DNA of 64,000 bases from Limisphaerales bacterium (lineage in GTDB: Bacteria > Verrucomicrobiota > Verrucomicrobiia > Limisphaerales > SXTU01): the NCBI GenBank assembly GCA_009773355.1, contig WRPG01000043.1:22194-86193 (forward strand), written 5' to 3'. Within the stretch, counting starts at the first letter, position 1, and each line of letters opens with the position of its first letter. Shown here piece by piece: positions 16,627 to 25,292 of the stretch. Below the pieces are notes generated by a model. The model had not been told where the DNA came from and ran no database searches. It was given only the letters and a program-made list of their open reading frames with translations. The position numbers and the translations under genes were made by a program.

Positions 16627-17919
16627 ATGAATGTCCTGAAATTCTCGGACCAGAATTTCGCCGCCCGGCTGGAGCAGCTCGCGGCGGCTTCGAGCCTCTT
16701 CGACCCGGTGGTCGAGGATCGCGCGCGCGGCATCGTGGCCGCCGTGCGCGAGCGCGGCGACGCGGCGCTGCTGGAACTGACCGGGCGTTTCGACGGAGCC
16801 AAGCTCGCCGCCGAGCAACTTGCCGTCTCGCAGGCGGAGCTTTTCAGTGCCTCGCTTGCAGCCGATGACTCGCTGCTCGCCGCCGTGACCGAGGCGGAGA
16901 AGAACATCGCCGCCTTCGCCAGGAAGTCTCTCCGCAAGAACTGGTCGGCGCGCAACTCGCACGGCGCGGTGGTGGGCGAGAAGTTCGACGGCTTCGGGCG
17001 CGTGGGCATCTACATCCCCGGCGGCACCGCGCCGCTCGTCTCCACCGCTTTGATGACCATCACGCTCGCGCGCGTGGCGGGCTGCCGCGAAATCGCCGTG
17101 TGCACCCCGCCGGGCAAGGACGGCTTGGTGAACCCGGCGCTGCTCTTTGCCGCGCGCACGGCGGGTGCGACGGAGATTTACAAGGCCGGCGGCGCGCAAG
17201 CCATCGCCGCGCTGGCGCTGGGCACCGCGACCATCCGTCCGGTGCAAAAGGTCTTCGGCCCCGGCAACGCCTACGTCGTCGCCGCCAAGCGCCTGCTGGT
17301 CGGCCACGTCGCGATTGATCTCCTGCCCGGCCCCAGCGAGGTGCTCGTGCTCGCCGATGACACGGCCAACCCGAAGTTCGTCGCCGCCGACCTGCTCGCG
17401 CAGGCCGAACACGGCTCCGGCCACGAGCGCGTCTGGCTGGTGACAACTTCGGCAAAGATTCTCAAAGCGACGGAAAAGGAAATCGCGCGGCAGCTTCCGA
17501 CGCTGTCGCGCTGCGAGTTCATCGCCAAGGCGCTGGCGAACAACGGCTGGCTCATCCAGGTGAAGTCGCTCGCCGATGCCTTCGCGCTCGTGAACCAACT
17601 CGCGCCGGAGCACTGCGAAGTGATGATCCGCCAGCAGCAGCAGGCCGTGGAGCAGATCACCACGGCGGGCGCGCTCTTCCTCGGCTCGTGGTCGCCCACG
17701 GTGCTGGGCGATTACGTCGCCGGCCCGAGCCACACCCTGCCCACCGGCGGCGCGGGCCGCAGCTTCGCCGGCCTGACCGTGGACCAGTTCCAACGCCGCA
17801 CCAGCGTGGTGGACTACTCGAAGCCCGCGCTGAAGAAAGCCCTCCGCGCGGTGCAGAAGTTTGCCGAACTGGAAGGCTTGGACGCACACGGGAAGTCGGC
17901 TTCCATCCGGCTTGATTGA
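16627..17919 (+). CDS. hisD: Histidinol dehydrogenase
   Basis: 430 residues, the usual length. It catalyses the last two steps of histidine synthesis, oxidising L-histidinol to L-histidine with NAD. The signature includes GRVGIYIPGGTAPL, GPGNAYVVAAKR, DLLPGPSEVLVLAD and LLAQAEHGSGHE (zinc-binding Gln and His), and LAPEHCEV carries the catalytic Glu-His pair. The final THTLPTGGAGRSFAGL region is intact, shown here in short. No other his genes lie next to it; the gene after it (13 bp) is not related to histidine. Confidence 0.97.
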   Translation: MNVLKFSDQNFAARLEQLAAASSLFDPVVEDRARGIVAAVRERGDAALLELTGRFDGAKLAAEQLAVSQAELFSASLAADDSLLAAVTEAEKNIAAFARKSLRKNWSARNSHGAVVGEKFDGFGRVGIYIPGGTAPLVSTALMTITLARVAGCREIAVCTPPGKDGLVNPALLFAARTAGATEIYKAGGAQAIAALALGTATIRPVQKVFGPGNAYVVAAKRLLVGHVAIDLLPGPSEVLVLADDTANPKFVAADLLAQAEHGSGHERVWLVTTSAKILKATEKEIARQLPTLSRCEFIAKALANNGWLIQVKSLADAFALVNQLAPEHCEVMIRQQQQAVEQITTAGALFLGSWSPTVLGDYVAGPSHTLPTGGAGRSFAGLTVDQFQRRTSVVDYSKPALKKALRAVQKFAELEGLDAHGKSASIRLD

Positions 17920-17932
17920 AACCTGACTGAGC

Positions 17933-18424
17933 ATGGGACGTAAGCCCAAAGGCCGGTTGACTTGGGATTTGGACGCCATCGCAGCGGCGCTCAAGATTCA
18001 GCCGGAGGACGTGCGGGAATACTTCACCGATGGCCGCCGCGTCTCCTTCATCTTGGAGCGCCGCATCGCGCGCGAAGTGCTGAAGGGCCAACTCGCCGCA
18101 AGCGAAGGTGCCGACCACGACCTGACGGATGCGGACGGCGACAAGTGGGAAGTGCGCAGCATCACTCGCGGGGGAATCTACTTTTGTCCAAGTTACATGG
18201 TGGGGTCCGGCCGGACTTTTGAGCCGACCGGCTTTCTCGCCAAGCTGGACGGAATCAAGGGCTACATCCTCGCCGATGTGGAGACGTTTCCAGACGTTCC
18301 GATTTACGTCGTGTCGGCGGCGGAGGTCAGAACGTGGTGGCAGGCCCGGCAGCTTGGCTCGACGACGAAGGTTTCACGGGTGAAAGCTCTCCAACTGCTA
18401 CAAGCACTCAGGCCGAACACATGA
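17933..18424 (+). CDS. Hypothetical protein; possible small PD-(D/E)XK-type nuclease partner of the adjacent DNA methyltransferase
   Basis: 163 residues, unknown. The middle segment reads DLTDADGDKWEVRSIT, followed by an aromatic strand (GGIYFCPSYMVGSGR) and, later, VPIYVVSAAEVRTWW. The spacing of an Asp followed by E-V-R recalls the D...ExK active site of small type II restriction enzymes such as PvuII, though with Arg in the Lys position. Its stop overlaps the start of the DNA methyltransferase (ATGA), so the two are coupled. This context is the main reason for the suggestion. A DNA-binding regulator is an alternative. Confidence 0.6.
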   Translation: MGRKPKGRLTWDLDAIAAALKIQPEDVREYFTDGRRVSFILERRIAREVLKGQLAASEGADHDLTDADGDKWEVRSITRGGIYFCPSYMVGSGRTFEPTGFLAKLDGIKGYILADVETFPDVPIYVVSAAEVRTWWQARQLGSTTKVSRVKALQLLQALRPNT

Positions 18425-19668
18425 GCCGCACTGCGACAGCCGGAAACTCGGGGCCGGCCCGCAACCTCGTGCGGGACGTGGAGCGGTTTGCCGGTTTTGG
18501 CCAGCCGAGCGCCAAGGCCACAGCCACCGTCGCCGGCCAGCGCGTGCCGGTTTTCACGAATGAGTTCTGGACCAGCAAGCAACGGGCGGCGCACAGCTTG
18601 CACGAGATTTCCTACCGCGCCTGCTTCAAGCCGCAGCTCCCGCGCTTCTTCATCGAACGCCTCAGCCAGCCCGGCGAAGTGGTGTTCGACCCGTTCATGG
18701 GGCGGGGGACGACCTTGCTGGAAGCGGCGCTGTTGGGCCGGACGCCGTGGGGCTGCGACTTGAATCCGCTCTGCACCGCGCTGGTGCGGCCCCGGCTCAC
18801 GCCGCCGACGCTGGAGGCGGTGGCGGCGCGCCTGCGGGCGGTTCGCTTCGACCTTGAGGTCGAGCAGCCTGAGACGCTGCACGTCTTCTACCACCCGGCG
18901 ACGTTGTGGGAAATATGCGCCCTGCGGCACTACCTCTCCGCGCGCCGGAGCGATGGAGATTTCGACGCGGTGGACGGCTGGATTCAGATGGTGGCGCTCA
19001 ACCGCCTGACTGGTCATTCGGCGGGTTTTTTCTCGGTGTATACCCTGCCTCCGAACCAGGCCGTTTCCCTCGACTCACAACGCAGAATCAACTCGCGGCT
19101 AAAGCAAACCCCGCCGCGTCGCGAGGTTCCCCGGCTGATTCTCGCCAAGACCGCCAGCTTGCTCAGTGACTGCACGGAGGACCAGTGCATCTCCCTCGCG
19201 AAAGCGGGCCGGAGCGCGCGCGTGCTCACCGGGGATGCCGAACGCGCGGCCGCGCTCGCCGGTGAAAGCGTGGTGCTGGCCGTGACTTCGCCGCCGTTCC
19301 TGAACGTGGTGGACTACGCGGCGGACAACTGGCTGCGCAATTGGTTCCTCGGCCTCCCGGCGGACGCTGTCTCCTCGGCCATCCATCCGAAGCTGTTCGA
19401 CTGGCAGGCCAAGATGCGCCGGGTCTTCGACGAGTTGCACCGGGTGCTTCGCCCCGGCGGACACGTCGCCTTCGAGGTCGGCGAGGTCAATGCGCGGCGC
19501 GTGAACTTGGAGGACGCGGTGTTCCCCATTGGCTTGGAGGCCGGGTTTGAGCCGGTGCTGCTGCTTATCAACCGCCAGCGGTTCACCAAGACGGCGAACT
19601 GCTGGGGGGTGACGAACAACGCCAAGGGGACGAACACGAATCGGGTCGTGGTGTTCCGGAAGCCCTAG
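18421..19668 (+). CDS. DNA methyltransferase, N4-cytosine/N6-adenine type
   Basis: 415 residues. The SAM-binding motif FDPFMGRGTTLLEAALLG is near residue 95, and GCDLNPLC follows as motif II. The catalytic motif IV is TSPPFLNVVDY near residue 286, the S-P-P-F form typical of amino-methyltransferases that modify cytosine N4 or adenine N6. The order SAM motif, then a long central region, then the catalytic motif differs from the common beta order and fits an alpha-like arrangement. HRVLRPGGHVAFEVGE matches the later motif region. It probably protects DNA against the product of the coupled upstream gene. Confidence 0.85.
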   Translation: MSRTATAGNSGPARNLVRDVERFAGFGQPSAKATATVAGQRVPVFTNEFWTSKQRAAHSLHEISYRACFKPQLPRFFIERLSQPGEVVFDPFMGRGTTLLEAALLGRTPWGCDLNPLCTALVRPRLTPPTLEAVAARLRAVRFDLEVEQPETLHVFYHPATLWEICALRHYLSARRSDGDFDAVDGWIQMVALNRLTGHSAGFFSVYTLPPNQAVSLDSQRRINSRLKQTPPRREVPRLILAKTASLLSDCTEDQCISLAKAGRSARVLTGDAERAAALAGESVVLAVTSPPFLNVVDYAADNWLRNWFLGLPADAVSSAIHPKLFDWQAKMRRVFDELHRVLRPGGHVAFEVGEVNARRVNLEDAVFPIGLEAGFEPVLLLINRQRFTKTANCWGVTNNAKGTNTNRVVVFRKP

Positions 19669-19680
19669 CCCTCGCCACGG

Positions 19681-20457
19681 TCAGATTTCAATCACCGTGA
19701 TCTCCGGTCGGCAGCGGAAGCGCACGTTCAGGTAAAACCAGCCGATGCCTGCGTTGACGTAGAGCGGGCCGGTCTTCGTCTCGAACAGGCCCCAGTCGTA
19801 TTCGTCCACGCCCCACGGGACGACCAGCGGGCCGAAGAAGGGCAATCGCACCTGTCCGCCGTGCGAGTGGCCGGCGAGCGTGAGGTCAAAGCGCAAGCCG
19901 TCGAACCGTTTCATCCACGCCGGGTAGTGTGCGAGGAGGACGTTGCGCGTGCCGGGCACCGGCTCGGGGCGATGGCCGCTCTGGCAGGTCAGACCGCTGA
20001 GGGTGCATTTCCCGTCCGCTGTCCGCGCCGTGGCATCCATCAGCCACGCTCCGCCAGTAGCACGAAACGCGTCGGCGATGGCCTTGAAATCTACGTTGGC
20101 CCAGTAGTCGTGATTGCCCGGCACGCCGTAGAGCGGGGCGCGGATTCCTCGGATCAACTCCAACGTCTCCGGCAGATGCTTCGCCTCCTCGATCAAGTCA
20201 CCGGTGAAGCACACGAAGTCCGGCCTGAGCGCGTTGATCTTGCTGACCACGGCTTCGAGTAGCTTCCGGTCGCCTTTGTGATGCAGGTCGGTGAAGTGAG
20301 CGATGCGATGGGTCGGCTTGTCCTTCGCCAGCCGCACTGTGCGGACGCGAAGCCAGTTTGGCTCCAGCGCCAGCGCGTCACCCAGGAGCGCCGTTGGCAG
20401 CGCCAACCCCGCTCCAGTCAGGAATCGGCGGCGGGTGAATTTGAAGGGCAGCTTCAT
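19681..20457 (-). CDS. Exported metallophosphoesterase
   Basis: 258 residues. A Tat-like signal (RRRFLTGAGLALPTALLG) precedes a calcineurin-like phosphoesterase domain: HFTDLHHKG (D-x-H), FTGDLIEEAKH (GDLxE), YGVPGNHDYW (GNHD) and LAGHSHGGQ (GHxH), the full set of metal ligands. This is the YkuE/YaeI-like subgroup, which acts outside the cytoplasmic membrane on phosphodiesters, in some cases lipid intermediates. ATG 20457 gives the signal at the N-terminus. It is convergent with the DNA methyltransferase and separated from it by 12 bp. Confidence 0.9.
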   Translation of the reverse strand: MKLPFKFTRRRFLTGAGLALPTALLGDALALEPNWLRVRTVRLAKDKPTHRIAHFTDLHHKGDRKLLEAVVSKINALRPDFVCFTGDLIEEAKHLPETLELIRGIRAPLYGVPGNHDYWANVDFKAIADAFRATGGAWLMDATARTADGKCTLSGLTCQSGHRPEPVPGTRNVLLAHYPAWMKRFDGLRFDLTLAGHSHGGQVRLPFFGPLVVPWGVDEYDWGLFETKTGPLYVNAGIGWFYLNVRFRCRPEITVIEI

Positions 20458-20588
20458 GGCGTCGGGTTGATGGCCGCAGCCTGGCACCGGTGGGGGACAC
20501 TTGGAAGGCCGCTGGCTGGCCGCACATTCAACTCGCCGCTCCCCGGCGCTTGCGCCAGAGTGCGCGCAGCCTTAACGCACCGTTCATC

Positions 20589-21032
20589 ATGGCCTCCGAG
20601 TTCAAAGCCCTCCGCCGCGTCGAGTTCAGCGAGACCGACATGGCGGGCATCGTCCACTACTCGAACTTCTTCAAATACATGGAGACCGCCGAGCACGCGT
20701 TCTTCCGCTCGCTGGGCTTCTCCATCATCTCCCGCCACACGGACCCGCCGGTGGGCTGGCCGCGCGTCCACGCCTCGTGCGACTACCGGCACCCGCTGCA
20801 CTTCGAGGACGAGGTGGAAATCCACATGCTCGTCTGCGAGAAGAAGGCCAAGTCCCTGAGCTACCTCTTCAAGTTCCGCAAGCTGAACGGCCCGCATCCG
20901 GTCGAGGTCGCGCGCGGCAAGCTCACGGTGGTCTGCGTCACGCGAGACTTGCATGGGAAGATGTCCTCGGTGCCCATTCCCAAGGACATCGAGGAGAAGA
21001 TCGAGGTGGCCCCGGCGGAGCTGCTGGGCTGA
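20589..21032 (+). CDS. Acyl-CoA thioesterase, 4-hydroxybenzoyl-CoA thioesterase family
   Basis: 147 residues, one hot-dog domain. The N-terminus has VEFSETDMAGIVHYSNFFKY, the family's D-x-x-x-x-V-H-x-x-x-x catalytic helix with Asp and His. HPLHFEDEVEI and a SSVPIPKDI C-terminus follow. It hydrolyses acyl-CoA or aryl-CoA thioesters. The substrate range is not visible. ATG 20589 fits the family start; longer in-frame upstream codons are not similar to the family. It is followed by a palindromic element. Confidence 0.88.
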   Translation: MASEFKALRRVEFSETDMAGIVHYSNFFKYMETAEHAFFRSLGFSIISRHTDPPVGWPRVHASCDYRHPLHFEDEVEIHMLVCEKKAKSLSYLFKFRKLNGPHPVEVARGKLTVVCVTRDLHGKMSSVPIPKDIEEKIEVAPAELLG

Positions 21033-21042
21033 GGCGGATGCC

Positions 21043-21105
21043 GTAGTCGCAACCTTCAGGTTGCGAATCAAGTCGTGCCGACGCGCAGGCTGATGCCTGC
21101 GCTAC
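21043..21105. repeat. Paired palindromic (REP/BIME-like) element, GTAG...CTAC, with unlike arms
   Basis: The element starts GTAG followed by the palindrome TCGCAACCTTCAGGTTGCGA and ends with GCGCAGGCTGATGCCTGCGC and CTAC. Here the two palindromes differ from each other, unlike the copies at 1223 and 8825. The terminal CTAC holds the TAG stop of the SGNH hydrolase gene. Convergent genes flank it. Confidence 0.75.
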
Positions 21106-22229
21106 TTCAACGCGGCGCGGATCACTGGCTCGAAGAGGTCCGCCTGCCGCATGAAGCCGAGGTCGCTCGCGTGCGAGGCGTCGGTCGCGCCTTCGGTGTC
21201 GGTGCCGTAGAGCGCGTCACCGGGGATGTAGGAGAGCTTGGCGACGCCTTCCTTCTTCAACTGCTCATAGGCGGCGCGCAAGGCTGCGTGGTTGTCGTCG
21301 TGGAATTTCTTCTTGTTCGGCGTGATCCAGTCGTTGGTGAAGCGCCGGTCCTCCACGAGCACGATGGGCGTGTTGGGCCGTGCGGCGCGGAGCTGCTTGA
21401 CCAGCGGGATGCACTTCGCGGTCACGTCGGCGGGCTGCATGTTCGGCAGGCAGTCAATGACATAGGCCGCCGCGTCAACCTCACCGAGCAGATCGCCCAC
21501 GGCGGCGTCCATGCGACCGTTGCCGGAGAAGCCGACGTTCATCACCGGCCGGTCAAAGCGCCGGCCCAGAATCGCCGTATGCACCATGCCGGGCCGCGAC
21601 GCGCACGCGCCATGCGTGATGGAAGTGCCGTAGAAGATGATGGGCTTCTCGGCGCGCGGGGCCAGGCCTTCGAACTTCGCGCCCGCCGGCACGCCGATCT
21701 GCAGCGACTCGATGCCGTTGTAGAGCGGCAGGTAGGCGGCGTATTCGCGCAGGCCGGGCGCGAGGTCACTGATGATCATGGCCTCGACCTTCGGCGAGCT
21801 GGGCCGCGTGACCTGCACCCATTTCCATCTGCCCTTGTCGTCGCGCGCGTAGAGGTCCAGGCCGCTGACGCCGGTGGCGGGCATGTGCGGCATGGCGAGG
21901 TTGGTCTTCGCGAGCGTGTAGCGGGTGTAGATCGCCTTCGCGTCGGTCTTGAAGCGCACCATCATGCCGGCGCTGTCGCGGCTCAGGCTCCAGACGGCGG
22001 GCGTGACCTTGCCCTCGGCCTTGGCGGGAAAGCGGTCGAACCACCGCTTGCGCTCCTGATCGCCCCAGCCGCGGCCCTCGACGCCCCACTTGGTCACGTC
22101 GTGCCACGCTGTGTCGGCGGGGATGGCCGGAGCCTTGGGCGGCGCGGGTTTTGCGGCGGGCTTGGGCGCGGGCTGCTGGGCAACGACCGTGGTGGCGAGG
22201 ACGAGCGCGAGAAGGAGGCTGGATTTCAT
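21102..22229 (-). CDS. Secreted SGNH/GDSL esterase with GxDLY N-terminal domain
   Basis: 375 residues. It has a signal peptide (MKSSLLLALVLATTVVAQQ) and a Pro/Ala linker. A beta-rich GxDLY-type domain follows (VSGLDLYARDDKGRW, near residue 120) and then the SGNH catalytic domain: FYGTSITHGACAS with the nucleophile Ser, and ATDASHASDLGF with the Asp and His of the triad. It probably removes acyl groups from polysaccharides in the periplasm or outside the cell. ATG 22229 is used so that the signal starts the protein. Confidence 0.87.
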   Translation of the reverse strand: MKSSLLLALVLATTVVAQQPAPKPAAKPAPPKAPAIPADTAWHDVTKWGVEGRGWGDQERKRWFDRFPAKAEGKVTPAVWSLSRDSAGMMVRFKTDAKAIYTRYTLAKTNLAMPHMPATGVSGLDLYARDDKGRWKWVQVTRPSSPKVEAMIISDLAPGLREYAAYLPLYNGIESLQIGVPAGAKFEGLAPRAEKPIIFYGTSITHGACASRPGMVHTAILGRRFDRPVMNVGFSGNGRMDAAVGDLLGEVDAAAYVIDCLPNMQPADVTAKCIPLVKQLRAARPNTPIVLVEDRRFTNDWITPNKKKFHDDNHAALRAAYEQLKKEGVAKLSYIPGDALYGTDTEGATDASHASDLGFMRQADLFEPVIRAALK

Positions 22230-22358
22230 GGTGACAGGTGAAGGACTGCGATTGGAGATCGGCGGCGCCGGGTTCATGTGCGAAGTCTAGGCGCGGGCAA
22301 ACCCTGTTCAAGCAGAGCTTTGAGCACGCGCCTTTCGATTTGGAAGGCTTTCCTCCCC

Positions 22359-24644
22359 TCACTTCGGCAGCAACTGCACCGCGTCGGCGTGGACGTTGCC
22401 GTCGGCGGGCTTGCCGCCGAGCGTCACGACGGCGGGCTTGCCGGGCGCGAACTTGAAGGTGCCGAGGCTGATGAAGTTCTGCGGCAGCGGCGGCTTGCTG
22501 CGCTGGTTGAGGGCCGTCTCCTTCATGCCGTCCGCGCTCTCGATGACGACGCGCGTGTTGGTGGCGCGGTTCTCGTGCGGGCTGTAGCTGACGCGGACTT
22601 CGTAATCGCCGGCCTTCTCCACCTTGAACTCGTAGCGGGCCGCGCCGTCCTCCTTCGCGCCGCGGTAGCGGTAGCCGCTGGCGACGTAGGGCTGGAGCTG
22701 CGGATTGCCCCCGGTGGTCCATTTGCCGGTGAGCTTGGCCTGGGCATCGTCGAGGACGAGGCCGGGAAGCTTCTTCGGGTCGAGGCCAGCTTCGATATGG
22801 TCGCCACCGGCGGCGATGACCTGCGGCGGGAGCGGCTTGTAGTCGGAGGGAAGCTTCGGCTCGTCGGTGACCTTGTCGCGGCGCGCGGCACCGGGGAGTT
22901 TCAGCAGCGCCTGCAACTCGGGGAAGTGCGAGTGGTAAATCGCGCGCGGCGTGGTGGCGTGCTTGATGCAGAGGCTCGCGGCCTTGCCCACGACCTCGCC
23001 GATCATGCCGCCGGTCTTCATCACGCGCACGGTGCCCAGCGCCTCGTGCGTGACGCTCACGTTGCGGCCGGCCATGAAGAGGTTCTCGAGGTTGCGCGAG
23101 TAGAAGCTGCGGTAGGGCACCGGGTAGCCGTGCTGACGGTCCACGGCCTTGTCGAAGACGGCCTTCGAGATGAACGGGTCGTTCGGGAACTTCTTGGCGT
23201 ATTGTTCCTTCGGGTAGTGGAGGTCAATGTCCCAGGTCGTCGGCACGGTGCCGTCGGGGAACTGCTTCTTCGCCACGATGTCCTCGCGCGTGAGCACCAC
23301 GTCGCCGAGGAGCTGCCGGCTCTCGCGCGTGCCGCCGACGTAGGCGACCCACTCCAGCTTCGCGTTCGGATGCTCGGCCTTGCCGTCCTTGTTCTTCATC
23401 GCGTTGAACGCGCCGAAGATGGCGCGGAAGTTCCAGTCGCGCGTGGATTCGAGTTCGAGGATTGGGTGCTTGTTGAAGCCGCTTTCCCAGAACCACTCGG
23501 CGTGGCCGCGACGAGGGTAGGGGAAATCGTCCATCACGAGGTCGAGCGCCCACGGCGTGAGCGGGAAGGGCACGGGCTTCCCGGCGTCGCTCCAGCGCCA
23601 CATGTTGCTCATGCCGAGGTGGCCGTCGTCCTTTGTGGTGTGGTCCGCGCCCGCGAGCGCGCCGATGCCCGCGTGGCCCGTGCTGTCCACGAAGAGCGTG
23701 CCCGCAAAGCGCCGGATGTGGCCGGTGCGGGTGTCGAAGGCGATGACGGCCTTGAGGCGATTGCCATCCACCTCGACGCGGAAGGCGTGGTGGTTGAGGA
23801 AGGGCGAAATGTTTTTCTCCGCACGGACCAGCGCCTCCTTCTTCGCATCGCCGAACTCCTCGAACGTGCCGGGCGAGGACTTCGCGCGGTCCATGTATTC
23901 CTCGACGATTTCGCCGAGCATTGGGTAGAGGCCGCGCCGGATGCCGCCCATGGCCCACACCCGGATTTCGGAGCTGCCGTTGCCGCCGAGCACGGGACGG
24001 TTCTGGATGAGCGCGACCTTGCAGCCCATGCGCGCCGCCGCAAGCGCCGCGCCCATGCCGCCGTAACCGCCGCCGACCACGACGAGGTCAAACTGTCCGG
24101 CCTCCTCGGGCTTCGGCGGCAGACCGGCGAGCGCCATGCGCCACGGGGCAAGCGGCGCGGAGTCGTTGTTCGGCTGGAAGACGGGGTCCGTGGTGAGCAG
24201 GATGGCGTCGCAGCGGCCGTTGAAGCCGGTGAGGTCGTGGAGTGCGAGGGCGACTTCGGGCTTCGCCACGTTCACCGAACCGCCGTCGTGCCACGACCAG
24301 TCCGCGCCCTGCGTGCCGAAGGTGGGTTTGAGCGGTGCGCCGTCCACGAGCACCTGGAACTTTCCGGGTGCGCCGGGAGCCTTCCAGCGCGCGACCCAGT
24401 CCATCGTGCGGACCCAGACGCGCCAGTTGCCGGCCTGCGGGAGCCTGACCGTGGTGGTGGCGTCCGTGACGGGCGTGCCGAGGCCGTGCGCCATGAGGTA
24501 GGGCGAGCCCATCGTCTCGATGAACTGGGTGTCAAGCACCCAGCCGCCGGGGGCTTTGAAGGACTCGGCCTCGATGAGGACGGTGGCGGCGTGAGTGCGA
24601 GCGATGAGGCAGGTGAGGACGAGGAGGAAGGGGAGCGTGCGCAT
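22359..24644 (-). CDS. Secreted FAD-dependent oxidoreductase with golvesin-like C-terminal domain
   Basis: 761 residues, with a signal peptide (MRTLPFLLVLTCLIARTHA). Residues about 20-165 form a beta-sandwich with CBM-like features. The FAD domain starts with FDLVVVGGGYGGMGAALAAARMG (GxGxxG; only the core is given here) and has NRPVLGGNGSSEIRVW and LFVDSTGHAGIG. It belongs to FAD_oxidored (PF12831-like). The last 130 residues, with VEKAGDYEVRVSYSP and ending VHADAVQLLPK, look like a golvesin C-terminal/xanthan-lyase domain. Such proteins are abundant in PVC bacteria and probably work on carbohydrates. The reaction is unknown. Confidence 0.85.
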   Translation of the reverse strand: MRTLPFLLVLTCLIARTHAATVLIEAESFKAPGGWVLDTQFIETMGSPYLMAHGLGTPVTDATTTVRLPQAGNWRVWVRTMDWVARWKAPGAPGKFQVLVDGAPLKPTFGTQGADWSWHDGGSVNVAKPEVALALHDLTGFNGRCDAILLTTDPVFQPNNDSAPLAPWRMALAGLPPKPEEAGQFDLVVVGGGYGGMGAALAAARMGCKVALIQNRPVLGGNGSSEIRVWAMGGIRRGLYPMLGEIVEEYMDRAKSSPGTFEEFGDAKKEALVRAEKNISPFLNHHAFRVEVDGNRLKAVIAFDTRTGHIRRFAGTLFVDSTGHAGIGALAGADHTTKDDGHLGMSNMWRWSDAGKPVPFPLTPWALDLVMDDFPYPRRGHAEWFWESGFNKHPILELESTRDWNFRAIFGAFNAMKNKDGKAEHPNAKLEWVAYVGGTRESRQLLGDVVLTREDIVAKKQFPDGTVPTTWDIDLHYPKEQYAKKFPNDPFISKAVFDKAVDRQHGYPVPYRSFYSRNLENLFMAGRNVSVTHEALGTVRVMKTGGMIGEVVGKAASLCIKHATTPRAIYHSHFPELQALLKLPGAARRDKVTDEPKLPSDYKPLPPQVIAAGGDHIEAGLDPKKLPGLVLDDAQAKLTGKWTTGGNPQLQPYVASGYRYRGAKEDGAARYEFKVEKAGDYEVRVSYSPHENRATNTRVVIESADGMKETALNQRSKPPLPQNFISLGTFKFAPGKPAVVTLGGKPADGNVHADAVQLLPK

Positions 24645-24870
24645 GGGAAAAGTGATTAGCATTTAGCAATCAGTGGCCGCCGGTCACAGCCCAGAGGGGC
24701 CGCAAAGGAACTTGGGGCGAAGCTCGTTGGGGGCCTCGCCTGAGGATTCGGACAAGGGCCGGATTGGCGATGAATTCCATGGGGGGGATGAGGGCGGCAA
24801 CTGCCAAGCTGCTCCGCAACTTCGCTCTACAGGGCGCTTCGCAGTCGAAGGCACGACGGTGACTTTGGGG

Positions 24871-25290
24871 CTACGGACCGATGAGGACGACCTGCATATT
24901 CGGCCGGTCAATGGCGTAGCGTTTACCAGCGGGTGGGGTCGGCATCGCGGGAATGAACTTGGCTCGCACCAGCTCGCTGAAATCCTTCGGCATCCGGTTG
25001 TTGGCCTCGAAGAAATAATGCAGAGCCTCGGTCAGCGGTCGGTCCACCTGGCTTGTCTTGGAGGAATGCGGGGGCGCGGTGGGAAGACTATCCACGATCT
25101 TCTCGCTGCCGGGGATTGGCGCATGGGCAGGCGCACGGTCTTTGGCAGAGGGCGAGGTAGCCGTCGCCGCAACCTCGGCGGCAGCGGCCTCGGAATCAGG
25201 CTGCGTTTCCGGTGGCGTGGTTGCCGCCCGGCGACGACAGCCGCCGGCCAGGAGCGCAAAAGACAAGAAGAGCAGGGCAAGACGACTCAT
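24871..25290 (-). CDS. Small lipoprotein downstream of pseudopilin
   Basis: 139 residues. It has a lipobox (FALLAGGC) and an Ala/Pro/Thr/Glu-rich linker, probably disordered. A short C-terminal domain follows (DRPLTEALHYFFEANNRMP). No family is recognised. The gene starts two bases after the stop of the pseudopilin gene, so the two are one operon. The lipoprotein may be attached to the membrane near the pseudopilin. ATG 25290 is chosen because it is the one that makes a normal signal. Confidence 0.75.
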   Translation of the reverse strand: MSRLALLFLSFALLAGGCRRRAATTPPETQPDSEAAAAEVAATATSPSAKDRAPAHAPIPGSEKIVDSLPTAPPHSSKTSQVDRPLTEALHYFFEANNRMPKDFSELVRAKFIPAMPTPPAGKRYAIDRPNMQVVLIGP

Positions 25291-25292
25291 AT

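Noticed and set aside
24684..24911. 75-residue open frame on the minus strand upstream of the FAD oxidoreductase
   Set aside because: Ser/Pro/Arg-rich, overlaps the end of the lipoprotein gene and has no motif; treated as intergenic.
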